Shown here: in pieces, positions 1-10,749 of the stretch
Layout: each line of letters begins with the position of its first letter
Numbering within the stretch: position 1 is the first letter of the stretch
NCBI RefSeq assembly: GCF_910592395.1
Contig: NC_088318.1
Coordinates: 6,654,756-6,718,755, forward strand
Direction of reading: 5' to 3'
DNA from: Lineus longissimus
Lineage: Eukaryota > Nemertea > Pilidiophora > Heteronemertea > Lineidae
Length of the DNA: 64,000 bases
Made by a program: the position numbers and the translations under genes
Notes under the pieces: model-generated
Databases searched by the model: none
Told to the model about the DNA's origin: nothing
What the model saw: only the letters and a program-made list of their open reading frames with translations

Positions 1-1780
1 ATGAGGAAGAAGATTCCACAGTCTTGCAGCAGATGCCATATAACTGCGATCACCGTAGGATGCCCTTGTTCGTTTGACGGAGAGGGTTTCTTATTCAAAG
101 CTGAACGGGTGTTAAGTTTACTGGAGTGGAGATGCACAAGATGTTGCAAGTAGAGTGGAGCAAGATTTTTCAGAAATTTGTGAGTAAGGGTCAGAATTTT
201 GTGCTGGATGCACTGGGCTACAGGTAGCCAGTGTAGACCTTGAAGAACAGGGGTGATATGATCACGTTTACGTTTCTTTGTAGTGATTCTAGCAGCGGAG
301 TTCTGCACTTTATGCATCGGAGCGATGGTTTTTGTCGGGAGTCCCGTGAGAATAGAGTTGTTGAAGTCAAGTCGCGAGGTAACAAGCGCATTTACCAACC
401 GTTTGGTTGTAGTCTGGTCTAAATACTTCCTGATCAGACCGATTTTGTGGAGGTTTGCAAATGCACCACGACACACCTTTTTGACGTGGACTGACATGTT
501 CATGCGACTGTCAAACCAGGCACCAAGATTTCGCACACAACTTGAGGAAGATATTACGGCACTGTCTACCGTTATCTGCTTAATTGACGGGCTTTTCCTT
601 GTTGAAGTTATGGCTAAGAACTCAGTCTTAAGCACAGGTTGTTTTGAAGGAGTCACTGACCAACATCATGTATGCAGTGCTCAACGTTAGTAACCGCTGT
701 TTCACCGAGTACCATGTGTTCTGCAGGAAAAACGCTCAAAATTTGGTTGTCGTCGGCGAACATTTCATAAGACTCCACGTTTTTGTCCCTCATTACATCC
801 CCAAGGGGCAAGGTATGCACATTGAAGAGCAACGGCCCTAGCACCGAACCTTGTGGTACTCCAAAAACCAAAGCAACCCTGGCGGAAGTTTGTCCAGCAA
901 CAGATACAGACGTCTTTCGTTCACTAAGATATGATGCGAACCATTTCAATGCAATGTCAGTAAGGCCAATGCGGTTTCCCAGACGCTTCAGCAGAATGAT
1001 ATGGTCAACAGTATCGAACGCAGCCGAGAGGTCTAGGAGAACCAACAAAGCCTCCTTATTCGAATCTAGGGCAAGCAAAATGTCATTAGACATCTTCAAC
1101 ACAACAGTTTCTGTGGTTTTCCTTATGGGCAGATTGATGGGGATCATATAGACCTTCTGCTAACATATGCAGTTTGAAGCGAGAGGCAACTACTCTCTCC
1201 AACAGTTTTGAAAGGTAACTCAGATTCGAAACCGGCCTGTAAATTTGATAGTTCGTTCTTATCTAATGATGCTTTCTTTAACAGGGGCGTGATGATGGCG
1301 TACTTCATCGAAGCTGGAACTTCGCCCACTTCGAGAGACAAATTGATAATCCGAAAAAGAGAAGGAAGCAATACATTTAAACATTTGCGAAGGAGCCACG
1401 TTGGAATGGGATCCAAACTACAACTCTTTATGGGTGCAGTCATTATGAGCTTCCGTAGCTCAACCTCTGCGCAAGGTTGAAATACTCCCATACTTCTTAC
1501 TGAAGGACAGTTCGGTTCACTAAATGAAATCGATGCAGAGTCCCTTTTGTCTGCCAGTTTGTTTCGAATTTTCTCCATTTTCTCGCTGAAAAAACTTGCG
1601 AATGCATCCGCGAGATGATCTGTATTTTCGGGAGAGGCGCAGCTTTGGCTTTGCCAAGCAAATTGTTCACTGCTTTGAAAAGGTCTTTATTGTTGCAGCT
1701 TTCTATACGTTTTTTTGTGTATAAGACCTTTGAGTCATTGATCAGCTTCGAAACGAGGTTACATTGAGACCTGTAGAGTT
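1..1780 (-). mobile_element. Decayed CR1/L2-like non-LTR retrotransposon, 3' part of ORF2
   Basis: The minus strand encodes the reverse-transcriptase region of a LINE. Two overlapping open stretches (1144-1578, then 653-1147) carry the fingers and palm. Visible motifs are LLDLSAAFDTVDH (first catalytic Asp), GVPQGSVLGPLLF and a degenerate catalytic box MFADD. The segment around 1144-1260 changes frame more than once, and 1-650 continues the C-terminal region with several stops. The wording of these motifs is typical of the CR1/L2/Jockey group, which copies its own RNA at a nicked chromosomal target. The element runs off the left edge, so its 3' end is not seen. Its 5' end fades near 1780. It is a dead copy. 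Confidence 0.85.
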
Positions 1781-1856
1781 GCCTGTTGATCTCTAAGCGA
1801 GATTTTTGCCATTTCCGTTCAAACGTGCACGTAACTGCCTGGCTTCTTCGATTTCG

Positions 1857-3716
1857 TTACTTGCTGGCATGTACTATTTTAGTGCAACCAGTCACCCGCC
1901 ATCGGGCAATTATAGAGCGTCTTTGTGATCATTGTTTCAATCCCCGAGTAATCATTAAACATGTTGAATGGTGTGTCATTGGATGCAGCGACTGTGTTTA
2001 TTGATTCTGAAGAATCGGCTTCTCAACCGAGAAAGATTAGCCAAGAATCATCTGTATTTAGGCTGGTCGCTAGACTTATCGAATTGTCTTACATGGGAAG
2101 GAGCTGGGAGAATCAGTCCCATCTTATCTTGAAATCAGTAGAATACATGTAAGACACCAATTGCATTGAATTGAGAGGAAAATAAACAACTGGTTCCTGC
2201 ATTCTGCAGAGTGCTGGTCGCGGTACATGTCTTCTGCATATAACTGTCATGCAGATTATGCTTGAAAACCCTAATTATCATCAGATGAACACAATTTTAT
2301 TTCCTTGACCACACCAGAAATGCATTTGTTGGGAAACTGATTCTCCAGGGTGTAAGGTGAGTGTAGACTTGGACAGGTTTGCACAAATATTGTAGCATGA
2401 GCGCATGCAAAGTAGCTAATGTGCTTTTAATTTAGGGTGGATTGTCATTCAGTGAGCCCAAAATTGGGTTGAATTTAGGTTTTCTGACATCATGCTGGTG
2501 GAAACTGGAACCTCACAGGAATGTTTGGAGGGCAGATTATTTACGATGATAGTGCAAGATTTAAAAGTTGTCAAAAGTTAACATTAGCAAAAACCTGTCA
2601 TGGGACAGTTTCACTTCATCGAGGCGTGCTGGAACTTATTATTTGTATGTTTTTGTAAATTCGAGGATGATGAAAGAAAGTGAAAGTTAATTTGTTGTTG
2701 TCTCCATTCATTTATTTTTAGGCACTTTACTCTTCTTGTTATTGGCATATACCCTGTTGGTCAGGGGAGTGATGCATATGGCTGTGTATTCATTCCCGGT
2801 GAACCTTAGGCATTGCTTAAATTGTCCCTGGTAAAACCAATGAAAATGTCACAATTGCCAAACAGAGGTTCACTTTGTGTGTGGCACGTCACAAGGTCAC
2901 GAACAATCATGGAACAAAGAAAAACACCGCAGGATAGGAGGCTAATGAAGCACAAACCTCACATTGATCCTTTCCGTGGGAATATATTCTTGTCCAGTGC
3001 TCTCTGTGCCATCTTGCGGCAGGCAGGAACATTTCTGCATTGCCGTCTTTCGATCCAGTGATGGCAACGTCTAGTGCCATCCGAGCAGTTGTCACGGTGT
3101 CCATATGTAGGACATAACACCTAAGATTGACCATTTTTGTTTGGCCCCCTTTTTCGACGGGTTCTATACTGATGAGGCTGTTCAGTCAACAAGTGGAATG
3201 GAGGGGTCTGCAGAGGCACTCCTCCAACTTGTCAAGTGAGGTATTGTCACTGCCTGGCTGCTGCCAGTTGCTGAGCATGATGGATAAGCAGTACGTGTTA
3301 TAGAGAAATGAACAGAATCCTGGTTTGTCAGCTCCATAGTTTTTGTAAGGAGTGGATAACTATGTGTCTTTGTATTGAGCAGGCTGCCACGTCTGTGGTG
3401 CTGCACTGCAGGAAGCCTAAGGTCTTGTCCCCCTCGCACCAGCTCTCATTGACGCAGCCAGAGAGTCATGCCACATGGGTCCAACTCAATTGCTTCTACA
3501 ACTGAACTCTGTTTTGACTCGGTCTTGATCAAGTTGACAACATTCACTTTCTCTGTCGCTGCTGGCTGGAGTTGGTCCAGAGATGTCTTTTCTTGGTTGA
3601 TGGAAATCAATATCGTCTACGTATTCCATTTTTTAGCAACAGGCCCAGGTTGGAGACTATTGGGTTAGGCGGGAAGAAGCTTTCTCGGATGGGTGCAAGT
3701 GCAGCAACAAGATAGC
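1857..3716 (+). repeat. Non-coding unit, copy A of a dispersed duplication
   Basis: This stretch matches 55046-57226 in the same orientation almost throughout. Shared landmarks are the start 'ttgctgg.atgtactatttta' and the end 'cagcaacaagatagc'. Copy A lacks about 340 bp that copy B has between about 56210 and 56560, and differs around 2880-2935. Short open frames occur but none is preserved in both copies, so no gene is called. It could be a long interspersed repeat or a segmental duplication. Neither end shows inverted repeats or a target duplication that I can see. Confidence 0.8.
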
Positions 3717-4438
3717 AAGTCCCTTACGGAAATGTGACACGTTTGTCCTAAAACAAATCACACGTACTAAATCATAAGTACGTGTGAAAATCCTTACATG
3801 TCCCAAAATGAGACATTAGTACGTACTAATTCTGAGTTCATACCCATAAGGATGTGGACCCTTACAGTCACTGAAATAGAAAAAAATACTATAAACAAGT
3901 CCCCTCATCCCGGAATGACATCATTACAGATCGTTAAATCTTGATAGATATTGATGGAAAATCGGAAAATTCACTCGGGAGGAGACAACACCACCATTGA
4001 TTTTTAAAGCCTTTTGGCAGTTCAATTGTCAATGTTTGACCGCGACGCATCAAATACTGCGCGGGGTTGTGAATCTGAAATTTTGATATGATATTGCGGA
4101 CAGTCGGGCAAGTAAATTGCAAAAAGTTAACTGGTAGTTGACCATGGCAGTTTTTTGATAATCGACAAATTGGACAAACATTGATATTTCTACTCTGTTC
4201 AGCCAACTGGCAGAAAAATCTCAAAACACGCCCCCTATTGCCAAATTATCAAAATTCAAAATTAATTTTTTCATCAAACAATTTATTTATATCTGTAGAC
4301 TTGCCACAGCAAATATTTTTTCAATACCTCTCCAAACATTTACTTGCGAGAGTTAAAAACATACTCGCGTCTAATTGATAGGTCTGGATGATATCCAACC
4401 TATGAATATTCATTGGTGGTATTGTCTCAGCTTGATAT
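3717..4438. other. No gene recognised
   Basis: AT-rich DNA without a convincing open frame. A small hairpin with ACACGTACT arms lies near 3765-3790. Nothing else stands out. Confidence 0.5.
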
Positions 4439-4677
4439 TGTCATGTTGGGATCGTCAACAGAATTCGAATGGACTAAGAATATCCTCTTATCATGTTATA
4501 AGTTTATTCACTATAATTTCCTAGACACGAAGCCACATCAGGGCAAGAGTCGGATGACCAGCAATAGACAATAGATAGGGCAACGCGTGACCTATAGAGA
4601 CGGAGGTCCGCGCACTTCTGATCGCTTGACCCAGTTTATACCTGGAGATCAGCCTCCTTCCACGTGGTCACGTGACG
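4439..4677 (+). repeat. 239-bp direct repeat, copy 1
   Basis: Begins TGTCATGTTGGGATCG and ends CACGTGGTCACGTGACG. It is about 98% identical by eye to 4982-5219. The two copies are separated by about 300 bp of unrelated sequence. The TG start recalls an LTR, but the right end has no CA, and no primer-binding site or polypurine tract is seen. The nature of the repeat is left open. Confidence 0.85.
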
Positions 4678-4981
4678 TATAACAATCCATCGAGCAAGGC
4701 GCTCAATATGGCGTCAAGAAATCGGCACGACCAGTTTCTAAAATGATGAGTTCGGGACGGAATTGGTGAAATACAACCTGGCGGCCTGTTGAAGTTGAAA
4801 ATCGGTCCTACAGTAGAGAGTAGTCCGTTATAGGATGTTCCGCTTGAATATATTTGCCATTAGAGGGCATTTTGAAGGATGATGGAATATCCTAAAGTCG
4901 GAAGATAGCACACGAGCACGTGTGAGAGGATTCACGAAGTCCCGATCAGAGAAAATTTACGATAAAGCCGGTTCTCCACCA

Positions 4982-5219
4982 TGTCATGTTGGGATCGTCA
5001 ACAGAATTCGAATGGACTAAGAATATCCTCTTATCATGTTATAAGTTATTCACTATAATTTCCTAGACAAGAAGCCACATCAGGGCAAGAGTCAGATGAC
5101 CAGCAATAGACAATAGATAGGGCAACGCGTGACCTATAGAGACGGAGGTCCGCGCACTTCTGATCGCTTGACCCAGTTTATACCTGGAGATCAGCCTCCT
5201 TCCACGTGGTCACGTGACG
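4982..5219 (+). repeat. 239-bp direct repeat, copy 2
   Basis: Second copy of the 4439 repeat, one base shorter (missing T in 'agtttattc') and with a few substitutions. A TATA-like 'gtatataacaatatac' follows at about 5260, upstream of the exon-like block at 5330. Confidence 0.85.
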
Positions 5220-5329
5220 GAGGGTTCTAACGCTGAGGCTCCTCATGGAAGGGTCTAAACTGTATATAACAATATACAGGAGCTGCAAAGCACATCGCAA
5301 AATCAACAAAACAGGTCAGGTGGACCTCG

Positions 5330-5520
5330 CGTGGCCAAGACAACACCAGCTGCTGTAATGAGGCCACCAGCGGTTAGGGTCAGATATATTTATACTCGGT
5401 GTCCAAGCAACACTGCCAGATCAAATCCACTATCTGAGGCCAGTTTCGAGTCTTTATTTCAAAGCGGGGGGTGCCTGACCTGTTGTACCAGCCAAATCCT
5501 CAAAATCCACCTCAGATGAA
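5330..5520 (+). pseudogene. Possible degenerate first copy of a repeated exon
   Basis: The 3' half of this block ('gtgtccaa...actatctgaggcc', then 'cctgacctgttgtaccag') is related to the block at 5760-5870, and more distantly to 6200-6270. The reading frame is open for about 60 codons, but its sequence no longer matches the intact exon. It may be a decayed member of a tandem exon series, or an alternative exon. Splice sites are not clear. Confidence 0.35.
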
Positions 5521-5713
5521 AAGTCGTAATCCACTGCTTGTCATCACCAAACCCAGGATAAAATGTGGTTGCCTATCTTCAGCTAATTGACTGATTAAAG
5601 AAAAATTTTAATCATCATAAAAAATACTGGAATGTATAGTATGTTATAAGAGGATTAATTGGTCTCATGTATGATATGTCATCGTTGCCTTAATAGGAAT
5701 TCTGTTTCTTCAG

Positions 5714-5860
5714 AGTGGCTTTTATGTACCCGTGGCGTCAGTGCCATCAGATATTAGTCCAAGGGGCCTCACTGTGGTATCTAATGCTACAAGAGGACAT
5801 GGAGCAGCAGCAAGTTCTCTATCTGAGGCAAGTATCAAGAGAAAGAAATGGGGTATCTGA
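5714..5860 (+). pseudogene. Second copy of the PPxY-gene exon, divergent
   Basis: The acceptor 'tttcttcag' is followed by a frame reading SGFYVPVASVPS...TVVSNATRGHGAAASS, matching the intact exon at 6156 (SGFYVPAASVPS...TVVSNAPRGYGAAASS). The copy then diverges and reaches a stop in 'aaatggggtatctga'. The PPPSY-containing half of the exon is absent. The upstream polypyrimidine tract and the intron beyond are also duplicated. It could still be an alternative exon, but the stop argues for decay. Confidence 0.55.
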
Positions 5861-6155
5861 CCTGTTGTACCAGGCTAAACCCTAAAAGCAATTTCAGTCA
5901 AGTTTTCTTAATCAACTTCTTGTCACCAAACCCATCATAATATTCTGCTTGGCATGATAGCCGACATTGATTTTTGCCTTTTCACAAAAAAGACCATTCC
6001 TGCCTCTTTTAGGGTACAAATAAAAACTGTGTAATGCTGTACTTGCACTAGGACATTGCTCCAATGTACCCTTCCCAAAGAAATCAAGTGATTTTTCTTT
6101 CATAACTCTTGCAGAATATATAATCTTTGCCTGAATAGATATTTTGTTTCTTCAG

Positions 6156-7118
6156 AGTGGTTTTTATGTACCCGCGGCATCCGTACCATCAGGTGCTAGT
6201 TTAAGGTGCCACACTGTGGTGTCCAATGCTCCAAGAGGCTATGGAGCTGCAGCAAGCTCCCCCAGGAGCTACCCAGATGCGGCCAATGCCGATACATCGG
6301 GGGAGAATCCAACCATCGGACCACCACCGTCATATGAGGATGCGATGCGGAATGACAACCAGAACCACGCGAAAGATCCAATGGTGGGTTAAAATACCTT
6401 ACCCTTAGATACCTTTTCTTTTGTATGTCATATCTTGATGCTTGATTGCACAGTGGCCCTCTTTTTGAAACTCATTAAAAGTTCTATAACTCGATTATCA
6501 ATTTGGGAGATTATGAGCTTTCTTTTTCTTAAATGGGTACGCCGTTCGTAATTACGTGTGGTCCAGTTAAATAGAAATCCACTTATACAGAATGTCGTAG
6601 TGCAGTTATTATGAATACAAATTTGTTTAAACTTGGTATTCATAGTAGGGAGCATCCATTAAGTACGTACGCACGAAAACACCAATTTTTAGACCCCCCC
6701 CCCCGTAATCCATGTATGTATTTTCGCAACAGGACGTTTTTCAATTCAATTACAATTTCAAAAATTTTAACGATCGGGGTGTAGGCCTTTAAAGTCTTAC
6801 CAATTAAAAAAATATTTTCACACTTTTTATCTCCACAAATCAATGTCATTTGCAAATGTGCAAAAATACGGTTAAATTTAACAATCCCCGATCAGAAATG
6901 ACGTAGTTTGATCGCATTCAACTATGAATGCATTGAACAGTGGCGTTTAGTTAACCGATCACCTTTGTTTGGGCGGTGAATGGGGATTGTAAACTCATTC
7001 CATTGGTGGTTTGCAGTACCCCAGTTCGATTAAGATGTTCTCTTTTGTTTTGCTCCAGCTTCCTACTTACGAAGAAGTCACAGACGGAACGCCAGCTGAT
7101 AAACAAACATTTCTGTGA
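6156..7118 (+). CDS. Last two exons of a gene with PPxY/LPxY tail motifs
   Basis: Exon 6156-6383 (acceptor 'tttcttcag', donor ATG|gtgggt) and exon 7059-7118 (acceptor 'tgctccag', stop TGA at 7116-7118) join in phase 0. Together they give about 95 codons of C-terminus. The first exon has a Ser/Ala/Pro-rich stretch and then PPPSYEDAM. The last begins LPTYEEVTDG. PPxY and LPxY motifs are ligands of WW domains in NEDD4-type ubiquitin ligases and sit in cytoplasmic tails of many membrane and adaptor proteins. No membrane segment lies in these exons, and the 5' part of the gene is not identified. The function of the whole protein is unknown. The intron (6384-7058) holds an 11-C run and no other gene. 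Confidence 0.6.
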
Positions 7119-7389
7119 CGATGTGTGATGAAAATAAGGACCACCGGAGACTCCATGTTAGTGCATGTTCAGGTAGTTGGCTGTGGTTGGCAGGTATTGC
7201 TATGTTTGCTGTTGGACATGTTGGATGGAGAAGTTTGGAAAAACATTGGATTAGATATGTTATCATTTAAACGGGGACTGTAGGCAGGCACAGAGGGTCC
7301 TGTTGGTCATCATAAGCTGCAAAGTATGCACAGGTACAAGACCGGGTCATGTTTGATTCAGTATCAGATATCCTCATACAAACGTGAAT

Positions 7390-8254
7390 TGTACTGTTAA
7401 TAGGGCTGAAAGGGTGGATGTCGTCCTGGGTTCCGACAAATGGTACCCAGGTTCGAGATCGACTGGACAATAAGCACCCTGGGTGCCATTACACTAGACA
7501 AACAGTACCCAGCTTCTTTTTGCCTGGCTAACGGATCTTAGGGACGACGTTTCTTGCAATCTCGTTTTATCTCGCGCCGTGGTACTTGCGGCATTAGCCG
7601 TGCTCGAAATAAAAAGAACAGATAAACAGAAAAAAACGCGTTTAGGCCTATAGGTCTTTGGAAGCACATTTCGGATATATCCCTCCTACATGTATATACC
7701 TTTTCTGAATAAATCATCCGAAATATGCTTTCAAAGACCTTTAGGCCTAAACGCGTTTTTTTCTGTTTATCTGTTCTTTTTATTTAGCGCACTGCTAATG
7801 CCACAAGTACCACGGCGCGAGATAAAACGAGATTGCAAGAAACGTCCTCGTCCCTAAGGTCCGTAAGCCAGGCAAAAAGAAGCTGGGTGCTATTTGTCTA
7901 TAGTGTAATGGCACCCAGGGTGCTTATTGTCCAGTCGATCTCGAACCTGGGTACCATTTGTCGGCACCCAGGACGACATCCACCCTTTCAGCGTAAATAG
8001 GGGAGACTATTAGTGAATTCGTTTAACTTAATCTAACCTACCAGGCTTTTGCCTATTGACTCCGTTTTAATGGGAACTATGGGAATGGGCCACTTTGTGG
8101 TCTCCTGGTGACTGTAAGATATAACGCAACGAAGTGATTCGTGTGATAGTTACTGTATTACTGAAGACTACAAATAAGTAACAAACTCACCAGCTACACA
8201 TTCATACATATTCATGAAACCATTCGGCATTCCTCGTCAGGTAGCCTACATTAC
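7390..8254 (-). mobile_element. Probable 3' LTR of the Ty3/gypsy element, split by a MITE
   Basis: On the minus strand a purine tract (AGAAGGGAAGA, 8255-8265) is followed at 8254 by TGTAATGTAGG, the expected LTR start. With the 588-bp insertion at 7405-7992 and one target-duplication copy removed, the LTR would be about 268 bp. It would end AGTACA at 7390, giving TGTA...TACA ends. This is inference. The matching 5' LTR is missing from the window, so the length cannot be confirmed. Confidence 0.5.
7405..7992. mobile_element. 588-bp foldback MITE with 9-bp target duplication
   Basis: The element is one inverted repeat from end to end. Its ends read GCTGAAAGGGTGGATGTCG on the left and the reverse complement on the right, and the arms are close to identical up to a short centre near 7700 ('catgtatatacc'). 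Flanks are gttaatagg (7396-7404) and gtaaatagg (7993-8001), a 9-bp duplication with one mismatch. There is no coding capacity. It lies inside the probable gypsy LTR. Confidence 0.85.
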
Positions 8255-8461
8255 ATCTTCCCTTCTAAAGTGTTCTTTTACCAATAAAGCACTGACTAAT
8301 ATATAAACTTCTAACCTAAATCTAATTATAACTCACAAAACAAATAAAATGGAACTTCCACGAATTTGCATAACATGCCAGATACCTGTACCGGCACACA
8401 AGTGTTTGTTTATAATAATTATAAGAAGTGTTTATGTTTCATGGCTAGTCTTGCTAGAGAT

Positions 8462-8816
8462 CTAGTTTATCAGGTGGCTTGCTTGTTCGCCCACTCCTGG
8501 GATGGGCTCAGCAACTGCAGCCTGTGGGGCCACGTTGACATCAGTTTGATCATTCGCAGGCGCATGAGGCGGGTCCCCAGACGTATATATTACACGTGGG
8601 CGAGTCCCTTCGTTGTGAATGTTATTTTCGCGGGTTTGAAACATGCGACGGCGGTTACGTCTGAACGATTTACCCACGGGGGTTTGAATTTTATAGCTCC
8701 TCGGCACATCAGGCAGTTTGTCTTGCACCGTCCCATATTTCCACTGTCCTCTCAAGGTCCTGACACGAACTGCATCTCCAGGATGGATGTCAGCATTTGT
8801 TCTATCACTAACACGC
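8462..8816 (-). pseudogene. Ty3/gypsy pol, C-terminal end after the integrase core
   Basis: The minus-strand frame encodes the end of a gypsy Pol polyprotein. A GDAVRVRTLRGQWKYGTV-like segment is followed by a basic region, ending LIN-stop near 8462. This is the DNA- or chromatin-binding tail that follows the DDE integrase core. It is the downstream continuation of the integrase at 24528-25060. The 15.7-kb palindrome separates the two halves. When the insertion and one copy of its 9-bp duplication are mentally removed, the frame runs straight through, which fixes the insertion point. Confidence 0.8.
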
Positions 8817-8825
8817 TTGTCATAA
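8817..8825. repeat. Target-site duplication TTGTCATAA (left)
   Basis: Nine bases identical to 24519-24527, immediately outside the GGGTCTGTGAAGTT terminus. Confidence 0.92.
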
Positions 8826-8879
8826 GGGTCTGTGAAGTTGGCTCCCAGTTCCCAGTTCCTTATTCGTGCCCATTTTAAA

Positions 8880-9859
8880 ACATGGTATGTTTGAGTACGA
8901 ATAAGGAACTAGGAAATGGGCTTAGCATTTCCCAGTTCCCAATTCAAATTTCTTTCAAATATTAACCCTCCACAGTCCGATAACTCAAATTTGTGGTTTT
9001 AACCCTTTCCTACCAAGCTCCCGATTCAACTATAAGTGACTTTAACCCTTTCTGACCCATTTCCCGGTTCAAAATACCAGCTCCTTATTCGTCTTAACTC
9101 ATTTTAACCCTTTATAACTCCATTTCCCGATTCATTTACAGTCGCTTTAACCCTTTCTGACGCTATTTTCCGGTTCAAAATGCCAACTCCTTATTCGTCT
9201 TAACGCATTTTAGCCATTTATAAGTCCATTTCCCGATTCAAATACTGTCCCAATTCAGCTACAAGTCACTTTAACACTTTATAAACCCATTTCCCAGTTC
9301 AAAAGCCAGCTACTTATTCGTCTTAACGCATTTTAACCCTCTATAACTCCACTTCCCGATTCAAATGCTGGCTCCGGATTCAGCTACAAGTCACTTTAAC
9401 CCTTTCTAACTCCATTTCCCAGTTCAAAATGCCAGTTCTTGTTTCGTCTTAACTCCTCCCTATAACCCTTTATAACTCTATTTCCCGATTCAAATGCTGG
9501 TTCCCGATTCAGCTACAAGTCACTTTAACCCTTTCTGAATCCATTTCCCGGTTCAAAATGCCAGTTCCTTATTCGTCTTCACTCAATTTAGCCATTGATA
9601 AGTCCATTTCCCGATTCAAATACTGGCTCCCAATTCAGCTACACGTCACTTTAACACTTTCTAAGCCCATTTCCCGGTTCAAAATGCCAGTTCCTTATTC
9701 ATCTTAACTCGTTTTAACCCTTTATAACTCTATTTACCGATTCAAATGCTGGGTCCTGATTCAGCTAGAAGTCACTTTAACCCTTTCTGACTCCATTTCA
9801 TTCATTTGCAAGTCACCTAAACCCTTTCCAATCCCATTTCCCGGTTCAAAAACCAGCTA
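8880..9859. repeat. Left subterminal tandem array
   Basis: Roughly eight imperfect units of about 125 bp. They are built on the phrases 'tttcccgattcaaatgctggctcc', 'cagctacaagtcactttaaccctttc' and 'ccttattcgtcttaac'. Each unit is itself made of two related halves. The same array appears inverted and longer at 23313-24479. There is no coding. Confidence 0.85.
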
Positions 9860-9989
9860 AGAATATATGTATTGTGGTGGTAGGAATCTAGGTAATTCTA
9901 AGCTATTTTAACAAAAGCCCTTACAGGCCTTTTTGTCTCAAATTAGCTTAGAAACCCCTAAGAACCAGACACCACAATACATATATTCT
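9860..9989. repeat. 130-bp imperfect hairpin at the inner edge of the tandem array (left)
   Basis: The ends are perfect inverted repeats: AGAATATATGTATTGTGGTG and its complement. The interior is a diverged inverted repeat sharing TTCTAAGCTA and GGCCTGTAAGGGC-type blocks. Its mirror copy is at 23183-23312, exactly 130 bp. It marks an abrupt change from tandem repeats to unique sequence. Confidence 0.85.
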
Positions 9990-10661
9990 ATCATTCATGA
10001 GATTCCCAGTGAAGCGTTGCAATGAAATGGTAAGGGAATACTAGAGTTCAATGGGTTAATGTAATCATGACTTACTGTATTCCAACAGAAAGTACACGTC
10101 AATAGCTTTCCAAGGATACATCATTGCAAATATCCATTGAGAAATGGCAGAGAAATGAACCCTTGAAGTTCGCACATCTTGACAGTCCCAGCGTATTCCA
10201 ATAAATGCTGTAGGCCTACAAGACAGCTGTTACAGTGATTAATCATTGTTGCTTGAATCTATTGAAAATAATGTTGACAGTGTCTGCATGTACATGGTAA
10301 CATATGTTACCAAACAATACTCACGTCCCAAAGTATTACAATGGTCTATTGTTCGTTAATGCGTTTATCCGACAGAATTTCGAGACATTATTTTAACGAC
10401 GCAAAAATAATTTTCAGCGCTGAAAATATTTTTCGAAAATTCTGTCGGATAAACGCATTAAGACACAATAGGCCTTTTCATGTCTTTGACAAGCAAAAAT
10501 AATTAATGATTGCAACATCTGATATGGCCATTGTAATTTGCAAGCAAAAATAATTAATGACTGCAACATCTGATATGGCCATTGTACAACTTAATATCAC
10601 TATGGTTTAAAGGCAAATGTTATTCTGTCCATGGAGACATGATGTTAACGTCACACTTCCT
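9990..10661. other. Non-coding leader between hairpin and cassette (left)
   Basis: No open frame of note. It holds the 106-bp palindrome at 10356-10461 and a twice-repeated segment of about 50 bp at 10488-10588 ('gcaaaaataattaatga.tgcaacatctgatatggccattgta'). Promoter elements for the cassette should lie here or in 10692-10749, but none is evident. Confidence 0.6.
10356..10461. repeat. 106-bp palindrome with TTAA ends (left)
   Basis: The arms begin TTAATGCGTTTATCCGACAG and end in the reverse complement, closing with TTAA. The centre is TTTTCAGC|GCTGAAAA. TTAA at both ends suggests a small piggyBac/Kolobok-type MITE captured by the element, or a structural hairpin. Its mirror copy is at 22711-22816. 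Confidence 0.75.
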
Positions 10662-10691
10662 CCATCTGGTGAGATTATTCCATTAAAATAA
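10662..10691. repeat. Inner inverted repeat, cassette start
   Basis: CCATCTGGTGAGATTATTCC... matches the reverse complement of the cassette end (16530-16559) at 25 of 30 positions. The pair brackets the five genes and may be the termini of the cassette as an independent unit of about 5.9 kb. Confidence 0.65.
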
Positions 10692-10749
10692 ATGGCCTTT
10701 TTACTGTCTTCATTAACCAAAATTCAAGGAAAAAATTCAAGTAAATTAA

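Noticed and set aside
283-690. Plus-strand open frames over the LINE
   Set aside because: The minus strand carries the recognisable reverse-transcriptase motifs. These are shadows.
4439-5219. Small LTR retrotransposon between the two 239-bp direct repeats
   Set aside because: No CA ending, no primer-binding site or polypurine tract, and no coding in the 300 bp between.
8366-8878. 170-codon plus-strand open frame
   Set aside because: Antisense to the end of gypsy pol, and it runs across the insertion boundary of the palindrome.
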